A DNA stretch of 64,000 nucleotides, taken from NCBI GenBank assembly GCA_001314845.1, contig LJZQ01000008.1:33355-97354 (forward strand). Reading direction: 5' to 3'. This document shows, piece after piece, positions 44,983 through 53,262 of the stretch. This DNA is from Marinobacter excellens HL-55 (GTDB lineage Bacteria > Pseudomonadota > Gammaproteobacteria > Pseudomonadales > Oleiphilaceae). Both the position numbers and the translations under genes were made by a program. The number at the start of each line of letters is the position of its first letter. Position 1 is the first letter of the stretch. The notes under the pieces are model-generated. The model did no database searches. It was not told where the DNA came from and was given only the letters and a program-made list of their open reading frames with translations.

Positions 44983-46068
44983 ATGCCACTCTCGAAAGTG
45001 CTTGATTCTGTAACTAACTTCAAAAGAAGACTTGTGTCAGCTTCCTGGAAACGTGTCTTGACAGGCGTCTTGGTTTCGGCGGGCCTTGCGGGTTGCTCAG
45101 CAAACCCGGTCTACACGACCACTGGAATTGTGCTTGTCAATTATGCCGATGCAGAAGCAACACCCTATGTTCTTGAGATGACAGACGCCCGCATGGCCTG
45201 CGCTCTCGGTCAGTCGCTGGACCCCCTGGTTTACTCCTTCAGCCGCGTTACTTCACCACCAGACACAACAGGTTCTCTACTGATGCTGTTGGCCGCTAAT
45301 TGCTCTGAATATGAGCTTATGGAGGCGGAACTGGACTTCCTGAGAGCAAATTTCGAGGGTAATTCGAACGCTGCCAGACATACTCGAGAGCAAGTCAAAC
45401 GATTGAACGCAGAAGTTGCCAATCGGCGCGTTCTTGCCTTCAACCGTGCTATGTCTGCGTTTGACTTCAACTCCGCCGCAGAGCCACTTGAATGCCCTTT
45501 TCTTTTCAGTGACCAAGATGAATTGACGTTCATGTTCGGGCTGGTCACTGGCTTGCAAGCGATCGTTAATGACGCTAACTCAGGTGCCGCCGCTGGAGTG
45601 CCCCGTAGTATTGCGCCGCAAGCAGAACGTGCCATCAGGTGTGTGGACGACGAAAAGTGGGGCGGAATTCCGAATGCCGTCCGGGCTGTTGTATGGCTGC
45701 TACTCCCAGACACCCGTCCAGATCTCTCTCCCGACCCCTGGCAGGTATTGGAAAATAGCAGCGAGCTCGGTTTCGAACGTGGATACCGAGTGTCGAGTGC
45801 TCTGGAAATCGTAGCGGCTGAAACTTTTGGACGACCGGAGGTCAAAGCAAAAGCCCTGGCTAAAGCAGCCGAGGCAGAAAAGGAGATGGAAGCATCCAAT
45901 CGCTTTCCGTTGCTCGACGCTGTTGCCAAGAAAATTCTTTTGCACGCGTCTGACAAACACTGGGTCACTGAATATGGTTACAGAACACCCTCGAACCAGT
46001 TCGGTAGCATGTCACCGGTTTCCCAGAGAGCACCTGTTCAGACCATGGATCTAGACGATCTGCTTTAA
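44983..46068 (+). CDS. Lipoprotein resembling a TRAP-transporter TatT-type component
   Basis: A 361-residue protein with a signal segment and lipobox (VLVSAGLAGC) about 37 residues in; the longer leader suggests the true start may be further in. The mature part is helical (MEAELDFLRANFEG, QVKRLNAEVANRRVLAFNRA), with Cys at several places. Size, lipobox, helical repeats and the neighbouring periplasmic binding protein gene suggest the TatT family of TRAP-associated lipoproteins. I am not sure: key family motifs could not be checked. It could simply be a conserved lipoprotein acting with the next gene, which follows after 37 bases. Confidence 0.5.
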   Translation: MPLSKVLDSVTNFKRRLVSASWKRVLTGVLVSAGLAGCSANPVYTTTGIVLVNYADAEATPYVLEMTDARMACALGQSLDPLVYSFSRVTSPPDTTGSLLMLLAANCSEYELMEAELDFLRANFEGNSNAARHTREQVKRLNAEVANRRVLAFNRAMSAFDFNSAAEPLECPFLFSDQDELTFMFGLVTGLQAIVNDANSGAAAGVPRSIAPQAERAIRCVDDEKWGGIPNAVRAVVWLLLPDTRPDLSPDPWQVLENSSELGFERGYRVSSALEIVAAETFGRPEVKAKALAKAAEAEKEMEASNRFPLLDAVAKKILLHASDKHWVTEYGYRTPSNQFGSMSPVSQRAPVQTMDLDDLL

Positions 46069-46105
46069 GCCATAAATTCGCTAACAATAATAGATGGAGT
46101 ATTCT

Positions 46106-47116
46106 ATGCGTAAACTTTTTGCAGCAACTGCCTTATCTGTGCTGATTCCGGCGACGGCATCTGCACAATCACTATCTGTATGCGTATTTGATGTCATAGG
46201 TGCTAATGGTGACGTTTTTAATGTCATGAAAGATTATGCCCTTGAAGCGAAATCGTTTGGATTAACACTTGATCTGAAACCATACACAGATGAGGGTGTT
46301 GCGATAGGAGATTTCAACGCAGGACAATGCGACGCTGTCGCAGCCACTGATTTACGTACCCGTCCGTTCAATAAGTTCACTGGTTCTATCAGTGCCGTAG
46401 GTGCACTGCCCTCCTATGACAACCTGGAGACGCTTCTTGCGACGCTCGCCCAACCGAGGGCAGCTCAATTTATGACGAGCGAAGGCTACGAGGTGTTAGG
46501 CATTTTCCCTGTTGGTGCCGGATATCTTTTTGTGAACGACCGCTCGATCAATACTGCTGGAGCCCTGGCAGGTAAGCGTATGGCAACTCTTGAGTATCAA
46601 CGCGACGCCATTCATATGGTTAACTATGTTAAGGCGACAGTTGTACCTTCGGACATCACCAATTTTGCCGGTAAGTTCAACAACGGTTCTGTTGATACCG
46701 CTTATGCACCTGCCTTTGCTTATGAAGCGCTTGAACTGTACAAGGGAATTGAGCCAAACGGCGGTGTTGTTGACTACCCTCTCGCACAGCTCACGGTCCA
46801 GTTGATTGCGCGGGACGGCATTCTGGATGACGAGCAGGCTCAGAAAGCACGCGAGGCAGCCTGGGGAATGCACTCTCAGGTAATGAAACTGATTCAAAGC
46901 CAAGAGGCAGCAATACCGGACAATAAATGGATTCGTATTCCAGACAAAGACATCGTTGGCTATCAGGAGATGTTTCGGGAAAACCGGCTGGAGATGCGAG
47001 ACGGTGTAAACAGTGCGCCTTCCGTTTATGATCCGCGTATGCTCAAATTAATGGCCAACATTCGGTGCGCCAGCAACCCGAGCGCTGCAGAATGTACATC
47101 AGACAACAAAGAGTAA
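46106..47116 (+). CDS. Periplasmic solute-binding protein-like (TRAP/DUF6091-type)
   Basis: From the ATG at 46106, with GGAG upstream, the product is 336 residues with a cleavable signal (MRKLFAATALSVLIPATASA). The fold reads as a two-domain periplasmic binding protein, with GQCDAVAATDLRTRPFN in lobe one and ALAGKRMATLEYQ and VDTAYAPAFAYEALELY in the hinge/second lobe. This recalls TRAP DctP-type proteins and the family I know as DUF6091. No TRAP membrane subunits (DctQ/DctM) are nearby. Paired with the lipoprotein before it, it may be an orphan binding protein or act with a transporter elsewhere. A strong terminator follows. Confidence 0.6.
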   Translation: MRKLFAATALSVLIPATASAQSLSVCVFDVIGANGDVFNVMKDYALEAKSFGLTLDLKPYTDEGVAIGDFNAGQCDAVAATDLRTRPFNKFTGSISAVGALPSYDNLETLLATLAQPRAAQFMTSEGYEVLGIFPVGAGYLFVNDRSINTAGALAGKRMATLEYQRDAIHMVNYVKATVVPSDITNFAGKFNNGSVDTAYAPAFAYEALELYKGIEPNGGVVDYPLAQLTVQLIARDGILDDEQAQKAREAAWGMHSQVMKLIQSQEAAIPDNKWIRIPDKDIVGYQEMFRENRLEMRDGVNSAPSVYDPRMLKLMANIRCASNPSAAECTSDNKE

Positions 47117-47138
47117 TATCAGTCTGTCTCTGAATAGA

Positions 47139-47172
47139 CAAAAAACGCCGGGCTAAAACCCGGCGTTTTTTG
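47139..47172. terminator. Bidirectional rho-independent terminator
   Basis: CGCCGGG (47146-47152) pairs with CCCGGCG (47159-47165) with loop CTAAAA. The stem is preceded by five to six A and followed by six T, so it can end transcription from the binding protein gene on the plus strand and the small gene at 47192-47488 on the minus strand. Confidence 0.93.
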
Positions 47173-47191
47173 TTTACCAACCACACAACTA

Positions 47192-47488
47192 TCAATCATC
47201 ATGGTTGGTCAATTGCTTCATAGCTCCCTTGGCCTTCACCACCGATTTTTGCCGGTTTGAGTGCTCATTTATACTGGCAGCGCTAAGTGATGAAAGTTCC
47301 AGAGAGAAGCCTTGGCAGGCCTTCTTGACCGCTAGCTTGAGTTCTCCGGGCATCACGTACTGGTCCGACACTTTGCAATTGTGGTCAATTTCACGCAATG
47401 CCTGGCCACCCAAAAGATACATCTCAAATCCACTATCAGCCAAAGCTTCGACTTCTGCCAAATACTGTTTCTGGTATTCCTGGCGCAT
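47192..47488 (-). CDS. Small unknown protein at the end of the Tad/partner-switch run
   Basis: A 98-residue protein that I do not recognise. It is soluble: an N-terminal helix (YQKQYLAEVEALADSGFEMY), a short middle with SDQYVMPGELKLAV, and a basic C-terminus. It is the last gene before the shared terminator and lies 38 bases after the neighbouring small gene, on the same strand as the STAS and Tad genes. A regulatory role in that pathway is possible. Confidence 0.55.
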   Translation of the reverse strand: MRQEYQKQYLAEVEALADSGFEMYLLGGQALREIDHNCKVSDQYVMPGELKLAVKKACQGFSLELSSLSAASINEHSNRQKSVVKAKGAMKQLTNHDD

Positions 47489-47526
47489 GATGGGCTCCGA
47501 TTCGTTACACAGACAGCCTAAGTCTA

Positions 47527-47925
47527 TTATCCGACCTTGGCCATGGCGTTGACCATTGTCACATAATCCTCATAATACTTTACGGGCGTTATCCACTCCC
47601 GTCTCACAGGACCTTGTTCAATTTTTGCATCATTACGAAGAGACGAAATCAGAATATACCCGTACCGCTCATAAAATTTCTTCAATTCCTTGGCCTGACA
47701 GGGATCCGTGGCGGAATCCCAGTCTGCATAGATGACATATTCTTCATCGTCCATATCGAATGAGATCATCTGTGGCGAATTCGTGCCGAAAGATTCGTTC
47801 AAAAAAACCGCATTCTTTGGATCACCACCATCCAAAGGCAAGCCGTAAAGAAACCAAACAACGTTTGCCACATCGCCATTCTGGTCACGCTGTATGCCAA
47901 CGATTCCATCTAATACTATAGACAT
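47527..47925 (-). CDS. Unknown small soluble protein downstream of the STAS gene
   Basis: A 132-residue acidic protein without signal or membrane segments. The body is beta-rich (SIVLDGIVGIQRDQNGDVAN, EEYVIYADWDSAT), followed by a helix and WITPVKYYEDYVTMV. No family is recognised. It follows the STAS gene by 15 bases and so belongs to the same operon as the phosphatase-kinase-antagonist set. It may be an effector or a further partner of the switch. Confidence 0.55.
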   Translation of the reverse strand: MSIVLDGIVGIQRDQNGDVANVVWFLYGLPLDGGDPKNAVFLNESFGTNSPQMISFDMDDEEYVIYADWDSATDPCQAKELKKFYERYGYILISSLRNDAKIEQGPVRREWITPVKYYEDYVTMVNAMAKVG

Positions 47926-47940
47926 ATGCCCCCCTACGAA

Positions 47941-48309
47941 TCAGCTCTCCGCCCGGCGCTGAACAGCTTCCAGATATTCATCCATCTCTTTCTGGTTGGC
48001 AAAAACCGTCAAATCAGGCATGACTTTCACAATTTCAAAGACTTTCTTCACGCCTTTGGTCATTTGAGTAACGCTGACCTGGCCTCCCCGTGATTTCATG
48101 AGCTTCAACGTTTTGAAGATCACTCGCAACCCGGCAGAGCTGATAAATGTAACACCAGCCATATTGAAAGCAACGACCTTGGTTGAAGGCCCAATGATTT
48201 CTGATAGCTTTTTGTCGAGTTGCGGCGCTGTATCACTGTCCAGTGATCCTTGTAGCTCGAGACTGACAGCTTCATCGACATTACTTCTTTCTACGATATT
48301 CAGAGACAT
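47941..48309 (-). CDS. STAS-domain anti-sigma factor antagonist (RsbV/SpoIIAA-like)
   Basis: A 122-residue STAS protein. The phosphorylatable serine lies in GVTFISSAGLR near residue 55, with the expected strand-loop-helix around it. In the partner-switch model the kinase (gene just upstream) phosphorylates this serine, and the PP2C phosphatase removes the phosphate. The free form captures the kinase and releases its other partner. The start overlaps the kinase gene by 10 bases, which favours balanced synthesis. The downstream target is not known; no sigma factor gene is in the window. Confidence 0.93.
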   Translation of the reverse strand: MSLNIVERSNVDEAVSLELQGSLDSDTAPQLDKKLSEIIGPSTKVVAFNMAGVTFISSAGLRVIFKTLKLMKSRGGQVSVTQMTKGVKKVFEIVKVMPDLTVFANQKEMDEYLEAVQRRAES

Positions 48310-48728
48310 GCTTCATCTTCCTTGGGAAATCCTGTGGTGTTAACTTCAACCAACAACGTGTTAAATCCACTGTTGTAAGTGTAATCCAATTTATCGCTGA
48401 GCTGTGAAATTAGTGCCAGGCCGAGCCCGCCAATGCGCCTGAACTCAATCGACTGATCGACAATGGACTGGGCCTGCGTTGGGTCAAAACAAGGCCCGGC
48501 ATACTGAAAACTCAGCCTGATGACTCCGCCTTGGTGACTTACACCCAACCACCACTTGAAATCATCATCCTGACCAGCTACGTGCTCGCGCATGTTCGCA
48601 TGAAACTCGTCAATGATTGTACAACAATCATACATCCTTTCACTATCACTATACTCCTCAGGGAGTATGGTTCTGAAGTAAGTCAGTATCGATGAAACTG
48701 AATCGTCTGGAGATATCGCTAGTGTCAT
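48300..48728 (-). CDS. RsbW-like serine kinase / anti-sigma factor (HATPase_c)
   Basis: A 142-residue GHKL-type ATPase. Motifs: N-box IIDEFHANMREH near residue 40, G1-like YAGPCFDPT and G2 GGLGLALI near 110. The D in the usual G1 DxGxxF is changed to YAGPCF, as seen in some RsbW relatives. It would phosphorylate the STAS protein encoded next and may bind a sigma factor or other effector. It overlaps the phosphatase gene by four bases (ATGA) and the STAS gene by ten, so the three are made together. Confidence 0.9.
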   Translation of the reverse strand: MTLAISPDDSVSSILTYFRTILPEEYSDSERMYDCCTIIDEFHANMREHVAGQDDDFKWWLGVSHQGGVIRLSFQYAGPCFDPTQAQSIVDQSIEFRRIGGLGLALISQLSDKLDYTYNSGFNTLLVEVNTTGFPKEDEACL

Positions 48729-51106
48729 AGCGCTTGCCCATGGTGATGTATTGTCAGCATTGTTATGTCATCAGACTGTGGGGCATTACCAATGAAATCC
48801 TTAAGCTGTTCTCTCATAAATCCAAGTAAAGGCTCTGTTCTGCCCTCAGCGCGAAAACCAAGGCTGAGAAAGCGATCATCACCAAACTCCTCTCCAGCGT
48901 CATTGAATGCTTCTGTGACCCCGTCGCTATATAGCGCGATGCGTTGCCCCGGATCTATTCGAGAGGTGACAACGGAGTATGAAGTGCCCTCATAGAGACC
49001 CAATGGCGGACCAGCGTCAAAGTCATAATATTCCGGTGCTGCGATTCCGTTAATACCAAGTGGTTGATTGTGACCAGCGTTAAGCCACACCGTGTGTCCT
49101 GTTTTTAAATCGATAGTGCAAAGAATCATAGTGACAAACATGCAGGAATCGTTGGACCGGCAAAGCTCGTCATTGAGTTCCTCCGCAATCGCATTAAGAT
49201 CTCCGTCTCGAGCTCGCGCGAGCAAATTTAAAAGGCTCACTGTCTTTGCCATGAACAAGGCCGCTGGGGCCCCCTTGTCTGAGACATCGCCCACTGCAAT
49301 CAAGGCTTTGCCGCTTGGCAGCCTTATAAATTCATAAAGATCACCACCGACTGCCTTGGCAGGTTGCAGCCAGGCTTCAATTGTCCAATTGCGATAGGTT
49401 TCCTTGAACTGGCCACCGCCAGGAACCATGGCCATTTGTATGGAGCGAGCAACAGACAACTCACCCTCGAGTTTACGACGTTCGAATTGCTCATTCTCCA
49501 TCGCATTGGACAACGACTCAACCAGTCTTCTGTTCAGAAGCACCGTGCGGACCAATGTACCAATAACTCTCAAATGCTCGATGACATCCTGTGCGAGATA
49601 CACAAACTGCGACTGGATAGCAACGAACCCAATCAGCGACTGTTCAAGATCAATCGGTGCAAGAGGCATAACCAGTACTGGCTTTGGTTCGTCACCCATA
49701 CAGATGTACCCATGCAACCGATCTTGATGAGTTGCATAGTTCTCAACCTGCCAGGAGGCGTCCTCACCGAGCCAGTCTTTGACCACCTGTTGCGGCACTT
49801 TCTGATCGTTTTGCAGATCCTCAGACGCGACATCGAGATTCTTGGACGTAAACACGAGCGGCGCAAAGCTTTTACTCTCAGTGCAATGCTCCCAAATGCC
49901 AATGGAACCAAGCTCATAATGTGCTGCTATCCTGTGCAAAACGGATCGCAGCTTTGCTTTGAAGGCAGCACCAGGAGTGAGATTGACCAATTCCACGCCA
50001 AGTTCTCTCAAAAGCCGTTCACTGGAAAAAGCTGCCTCGAGATTTTCCCGCCATTGGTGTCTCTCTACGGCAAGCCCCGCAAGGGAAACAATTGAGGCAA
50101 GGTCAGCAAGGGCCACATCATCCGGTTTTCTTGGGGTAATGCTGAAGGCTGAAAATACGCCAAGCAGGTTACCTTTTTGATCAATCACTGGCTCAGACCA
50201 GACAGTCCGCACACCGAGTTCCGCCGCGAACTGCGCATACCCTTGCCACCTGTGATCGTCAGCGATCACTTCACAAATAACCCGATTCAGGGTGTATGCG
50301 GCAGTACCAATCGACGTTTCACCGTAACGCGCTTTAACAACAGGAATTTTCTCGCGCCATTTTTTGGCGAACACGGAAGAGCCGACAGACACCAGCTGGT
50401 CTCTTTGCTGGTCAAAAAGAGACATCAGGCAGTGGCTATCCCGAAATCGAATCTCTGCAATTTTACAAAGACTGTCGAATACTTTTTCAAGCGGAGCACC
50501 GGTGTTAATCCCTGTAAGAACCCGGTTTCTCAGGGTGTCAGCTATTCGGTCCATCTTATAACGGTGGATATTGTTTGCACTCAGGATTCGAGCAGCCTTG
50601 CCTTCAAACACTGTGTTACCAACGAAACAGTCTGCCCAGACACCCTGACTATCCTGGTCATTGAACAGCCATTCTTTGCTTTGAGAGCCGCTCGCCTTGA
50701 GCCCTCCCATCCATTCTTCAAAGTCAAGCAGCGAGTAGGGGTGGGGCTGCCAGGCATCTGGACGCATCAAAACCTTATCCGAAAGCTCAGCAGAATTACC
50801 ACACCCGAACAAGTCAAGTGCCTGCTGATTAGCAAACATGAGTGTAAGGCTGTGCCTGTCGAACACCATGATGATAGACGCTTCCTGATTGAGCAACGAT
50901 CGGGTGTCTGAAATTGAGGACCGAAGCCTGCGTTGGGCGTTTTCAAGCGCCTTGGTCAGTTGCCGATCTCTTGCCAGTGATCTTTTGCGTTCACGCCGAA
51001 GGGCCAGACAAATACCGACAAAGGCAATAACTGACAGCCCCGCCAGCAAGATCTCCATATGCTGAAGAATCCATTCCAGAATGCCGGCTCCGTTCACTGC
51101 AATCAT
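48725..51106 (-). CDS. PP2C-type phosphatase with PAS and GAF sensor domains (RsbU-like), membrane anchored
   Basis: From the ATG at 51106 the protein has 793 residues; the frame extends to a TTG at 51133, which is less likely. One membrane helix (ILLAGLSVIAFVGICLAL) lies near the N-terminus. Then come a PAS-like region (VFDRHSLTLMFANQQALDLF), two GAF-like domains (roughly 195-350 and 360-530), a coiled linker and a SpoIIE/PP2C domain from about 550. Metal and catalytic motifs are GGDLYE, GDVSDKG, YSDGVTEA and QSDDITMLTI. It would dephosphorylate the STAS protein in response to a signal. It starts 16 bases after tadG, so the pilus and signalling genes form one run. Confidence 0.93.
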   Translation of the reverse strand: MIAVNGAGILEWILQHMEILLAGLSVIAFVGICLALRRERKRSLARDRQLTKALENAQRRLRSSISDTRSLLNQEASIIMVFDRHSLTLMFANQQALDLFGCGNSAELSDKVLMRPDAWQPHPYSLLDFEEWMGGLKASGSQSKEWLFNDQDSQGVWADCFVGNTVFEGKAARILSANNIHRYKMDRIADTLRNRVLTGINTGAPLEKVFDSLCKIAEIRFRDSHCLMSLFDQQRDQLVSVGSSVFAKKWREKIPVVKARYGETSIGTAAYTLNRVICEVIADDHRWQGYAQFAAELGVRTVWSEPVIDQKGNLLGVFSAFSITPRKPDDVALADLASIVSLAGLAVERHQWRENLEAAFSSERLLRELGVELVNLTPGAAFKAKLRSVLHRIAAHYELGSIGIWEHCTESKSFAPLVFTSKNLDVASEDLQNDQKVPQQVVKDWLGEDASWQVENYATHQDRLHGYICMGDEPKPVLVMPLAPIDLEQSLIGFVAIQSQFVYLAQDVIEHLRVIGTLVRTVLLNRRLVESLSNAMENEQFERRKLEGELSVARSIQMAMVPGGGQFKETYRNWTIEAWLQPAKAVGGDLYEFIRLPSGKALIAVGDVSDKGAPAALFMAKTVSLLNLLARARDGDLNAIAEELNDELCRSNDSCMFVTMILCTIDLKTGHTVWLNAGHNQPLGINGIAAPEYYDFDAGPPLGLYEGTSYSVVTSRIDPGQRIALYSDGVTEAFNDAGEEFGDDRFLSLGFRAEGRTEPLLGFMREQLKDFIGNAPQSDDITMLTIHHHGQAL

Positions 51107-51122
51107 TCCCTGCGCACCTTTC

Positions 51123-52937
51123 TCATTGCACAAATACGGCTTGCTCTACTAATTGGGAGCCCGTTTGCTCAGCACCGAGCACTCTCAGTTGCATACCACC
51201 TAAATCCGCACCAAGCGCAGCGAGCAGTGGCGACACCACCTGACGGATGACGGGTTCGGTTACGTCACTCAAGAGTGCGGTTAATGGTGTGACCAAACCA
51301 CTTATGACACCGCTTATCAGACCAGACAAACCACCCTGGCCACAATCTAGCGCCAAGTTCCTCACGCGAATATCCAAACCTTGGAGGCTATTGTCACTCG
51401 CATTTACTGTTTCGATGTCACACTGGCCCGACGGGCAATGAAGGTTATAGCTTTCCAACACCTGCCCTGCAGCTGCGGAGGCGAGATTCACCTCGAGGTC
51501 TGCATCCAGGCAGACATTTACCCCCGGAAGAAGCAACGGTTTAAGGCGTAGTATTGTTGCACTCAGTGGGGCCGGCGTTACAACTCCCGTTACATCATTC
51601 ACGGTCCCGGTTTGTATGTCAGCGACACCATCTTGTACCAGAAAGTCAAACTCCGCCTCATTCAGCGAACCTTTGGCGCAGTCCGCATTAACCAAGGTTG
51701 CCTGACCACCGCCCACGCTGACTGCCAACGGCACCGAAATGTTGTCAAGAACCGAAAGCTGCAACAACCCCAACGAAAGCGTGTCCACTAGACTCCCCAA
51801 CACACCTGTCGCCAGCTCCACGTTAACCGCTGCCTCGAGGGTAATGTCCGATGAACGGATTGTTGTTAACCACTCCCCCTGTTCATTCTGCCTCGCGGGG
51901 CCAACAACAATTTTAGTTGGTTCGTCCACGACCAGACCAAGGGTTAGATCAACATTCCCCAAAAGCCCAATGGACTGCACAAGACCGGCTAAAAGGGTGG
52001 AATCCGATGTATCCAGGCCGAGACTTACCAACGACGCCGAAGTTTGATTCAGAGCTCTCGCACTGTTGAGGACCACGCTAGTGACAAAATCGTATAGCGG
52101 AAAGGACGATTGCGATACATCGGGTACCTCGCCTGCCACTTCGAAAACCGCAGCAGCGCTTAACCCGCCAAGGCCAATTGCGCCGGTTAAATCATCTACG
52201 ATTGACCCGACGGGCGTGGCTACCCCTCCGACCACGTTCACGACGGCAGACAACACATCCAGTAGTGGTTCATCGACCAACGCAGTCAGGTCGCTAACAC
52301 CCATTTCCGTCAACATCTCGCCAATACCGACTGTCGTGGACTCTAGGCTCTGAAGGCTGGTGGCATCGAGAGAGTATCCTGGCACCCCTATCAACTGGCC
52401 CACAAGTCCTCCCAGTAGCCCACCCTCAACCGTCGCTGTTGAGCCTTGAGAACTCAGTATAGCGAACACCTCTTTTCTAGCTGCTGCTTCTGCGGTAAGT
52501 GTTACAGGGGGAAATATTGCTTCAGGTAGTAATGCAGAAACCGGTTCGGAGCGACTATAACGAACCCAGCTGGCATTGGTTTGAGCCATTTCCGTCGAGG
52601 TGTTTTTGCTGACAAAGTTCATCGGAGAAGTGGTTGTACTCCCCGCAACAAGCAACCCCGGGATGACTTCCAGATCGGAGCTCTCACCATCAAAGCCTGC
52701 CGCCATAGCGGCTTGCAAGCCTCGTGACTGCATGCGAATGTAGCTTGCAGGCTCGCCACTACACGTTTGCGCTTCGTCTGCCGCGGCGGTGGCAGCAGAA
52801 TTCACAATCGATTGCATTTCCGATTGAATCAACAACAGGCGCGAACCATCGATAAGCAGAGTGGTGAATACGGCAATCAGCACCAACAGCAAAGGCGTTG
52901 CAACCAGCAGTACACCCCGTTGCCGGAAGTTAATCAT
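51123..52937 (-). CDS. tadG: TadG-like pseudopilin/assembly protein
   Basis: A 604-residue protein from the ATG at 52937. The N-terminus (NFRQRGVLLVATPLLLVLIA) has a basic head followed by a hydrophobic helix and RLLLIQSEMQSIVNSAAT, like TadG/TadE proteins. The remainder is a long, mostly nonpolar Val/Leu/Gly/Thr-rich region with repeated short motifs (SVVNVVGGVATPVGSIVDDL), which differs from the von Willebrand-type domain common in TadG. It ends with Cys-rich short loops (CPSGQCDIE). It overlaps the small gene upstream by eight bases. Assignment rests on the N-terminus and the Tad operon position. Confidence 0.8.
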   Translation of the reverse strand: MINFRQRGVLLVATPLLLVLIAVFTTLLIDGSRLLLIQSEMQSIVNSAATAAADEAQTCSGEPASYIRMQSRGLQAAMAAGFDGESSDLEVIPGLLVAGSTTTSPMNFVSKNTSTEMAQTNASWVRYSRSEPVSALLPEAIFPPVTLTAEAAARKEVFAILSSQGSTATVEGGLLGGLVGQLIGVPGYSLDATSLQSLESTTVGIGEMLTEMGVSDLTALVDEPLLDVLSAVVNVVGGVATPVGSIVDDLTGAIGLGGLSAAAVFEVAGEVPDVSQSSFPLYDFVTSVVLNSARALNQTSASLVSLGLDTSDSTLLAGLVQSIGLLGNVDLTLGLVVDEPTKIVVGPARQNEQGEWLTTIRSSDITLEAAVNVELATGVLGSLVDTLSLGLLQLSVLDNISVPLAVSVGGGQATLVNADCAKGSLNEAEFDFLVQDGVADIQTGTVNDVTGVVTPAPLSATILRLKPLLLPGVNVCLDADLEVNLASAAAGQVLESYNLHCPSGQCDIETVNASDNSLQGLDIRVRNLALDCGQGGLSGLISGVISGLVTPLTALLSDVTEPVIRQVVSPLLAALGADLGGMQLRVLGAEQTGSQLVEQAVFVQ

Positions 52938-53208
52938 CACTTGTGGACTCTCTTATCCGCACAGGGATTGGCTGATCAAAAGAATCACTTAACCTCTCCC
53001 AGGATTTAACGACGATAGCAGCAGGCAACTCCCCCTCGGGTTCCCCAACCAAGCTCTGTTCGTATTGGTTGCGCATGATACGCTGCGTTGGCACCTCAGA
53101 CTGTTGGCCGAACGTCAGGCCAACAAGAGACTGATCCGCCTCATCCTTTTCACTGGCGACCGCTGGCAACGCAACCAAAAACACAACCAATAGGCTCAAT
53201 AACTTCAT
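52930..53208 (-). CDS. Small exported Tad-locus protein (DUF3613-like)
   Basis: From the ATG at 53208, preceded by GGAG, the product has 92 residues with a clear signal peptide (MKLLSLLVVFLVALPAVASE). The C-terminal WERLSDSFDQPIPVRIR matches the pattern of DUF3613, a small protein often encoded within Tad loci. Its role is not established; periplasmic help in pilus assembly is assumed. It lies between tadC and tadG and overlaps tadG by eight bases. Similarity is weak because of the short length. Confidence 0.65.
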   Translation of the reverse strand: MKLLSLLVVFLVALPAVASEKDEADQSLVGLTFGQQSEVPTQRIMRNQYEQSLVGEPEGELPAAIVVKSWERLSDSFDQPIPVRIRESTSDD

Positions 53209-53262
53209 AGCACCGTACTCCATTCTGCTCAGGGCCGTTTTATTTGGCTAAGCTGCTGTCGC

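Noticed and set aside
50177..50911. Plus-strand frame of about 244 codons opposite the PP2C gene
   Set aside because: Antisense to well-supported GAF-domain coding sequence; no domain signal.
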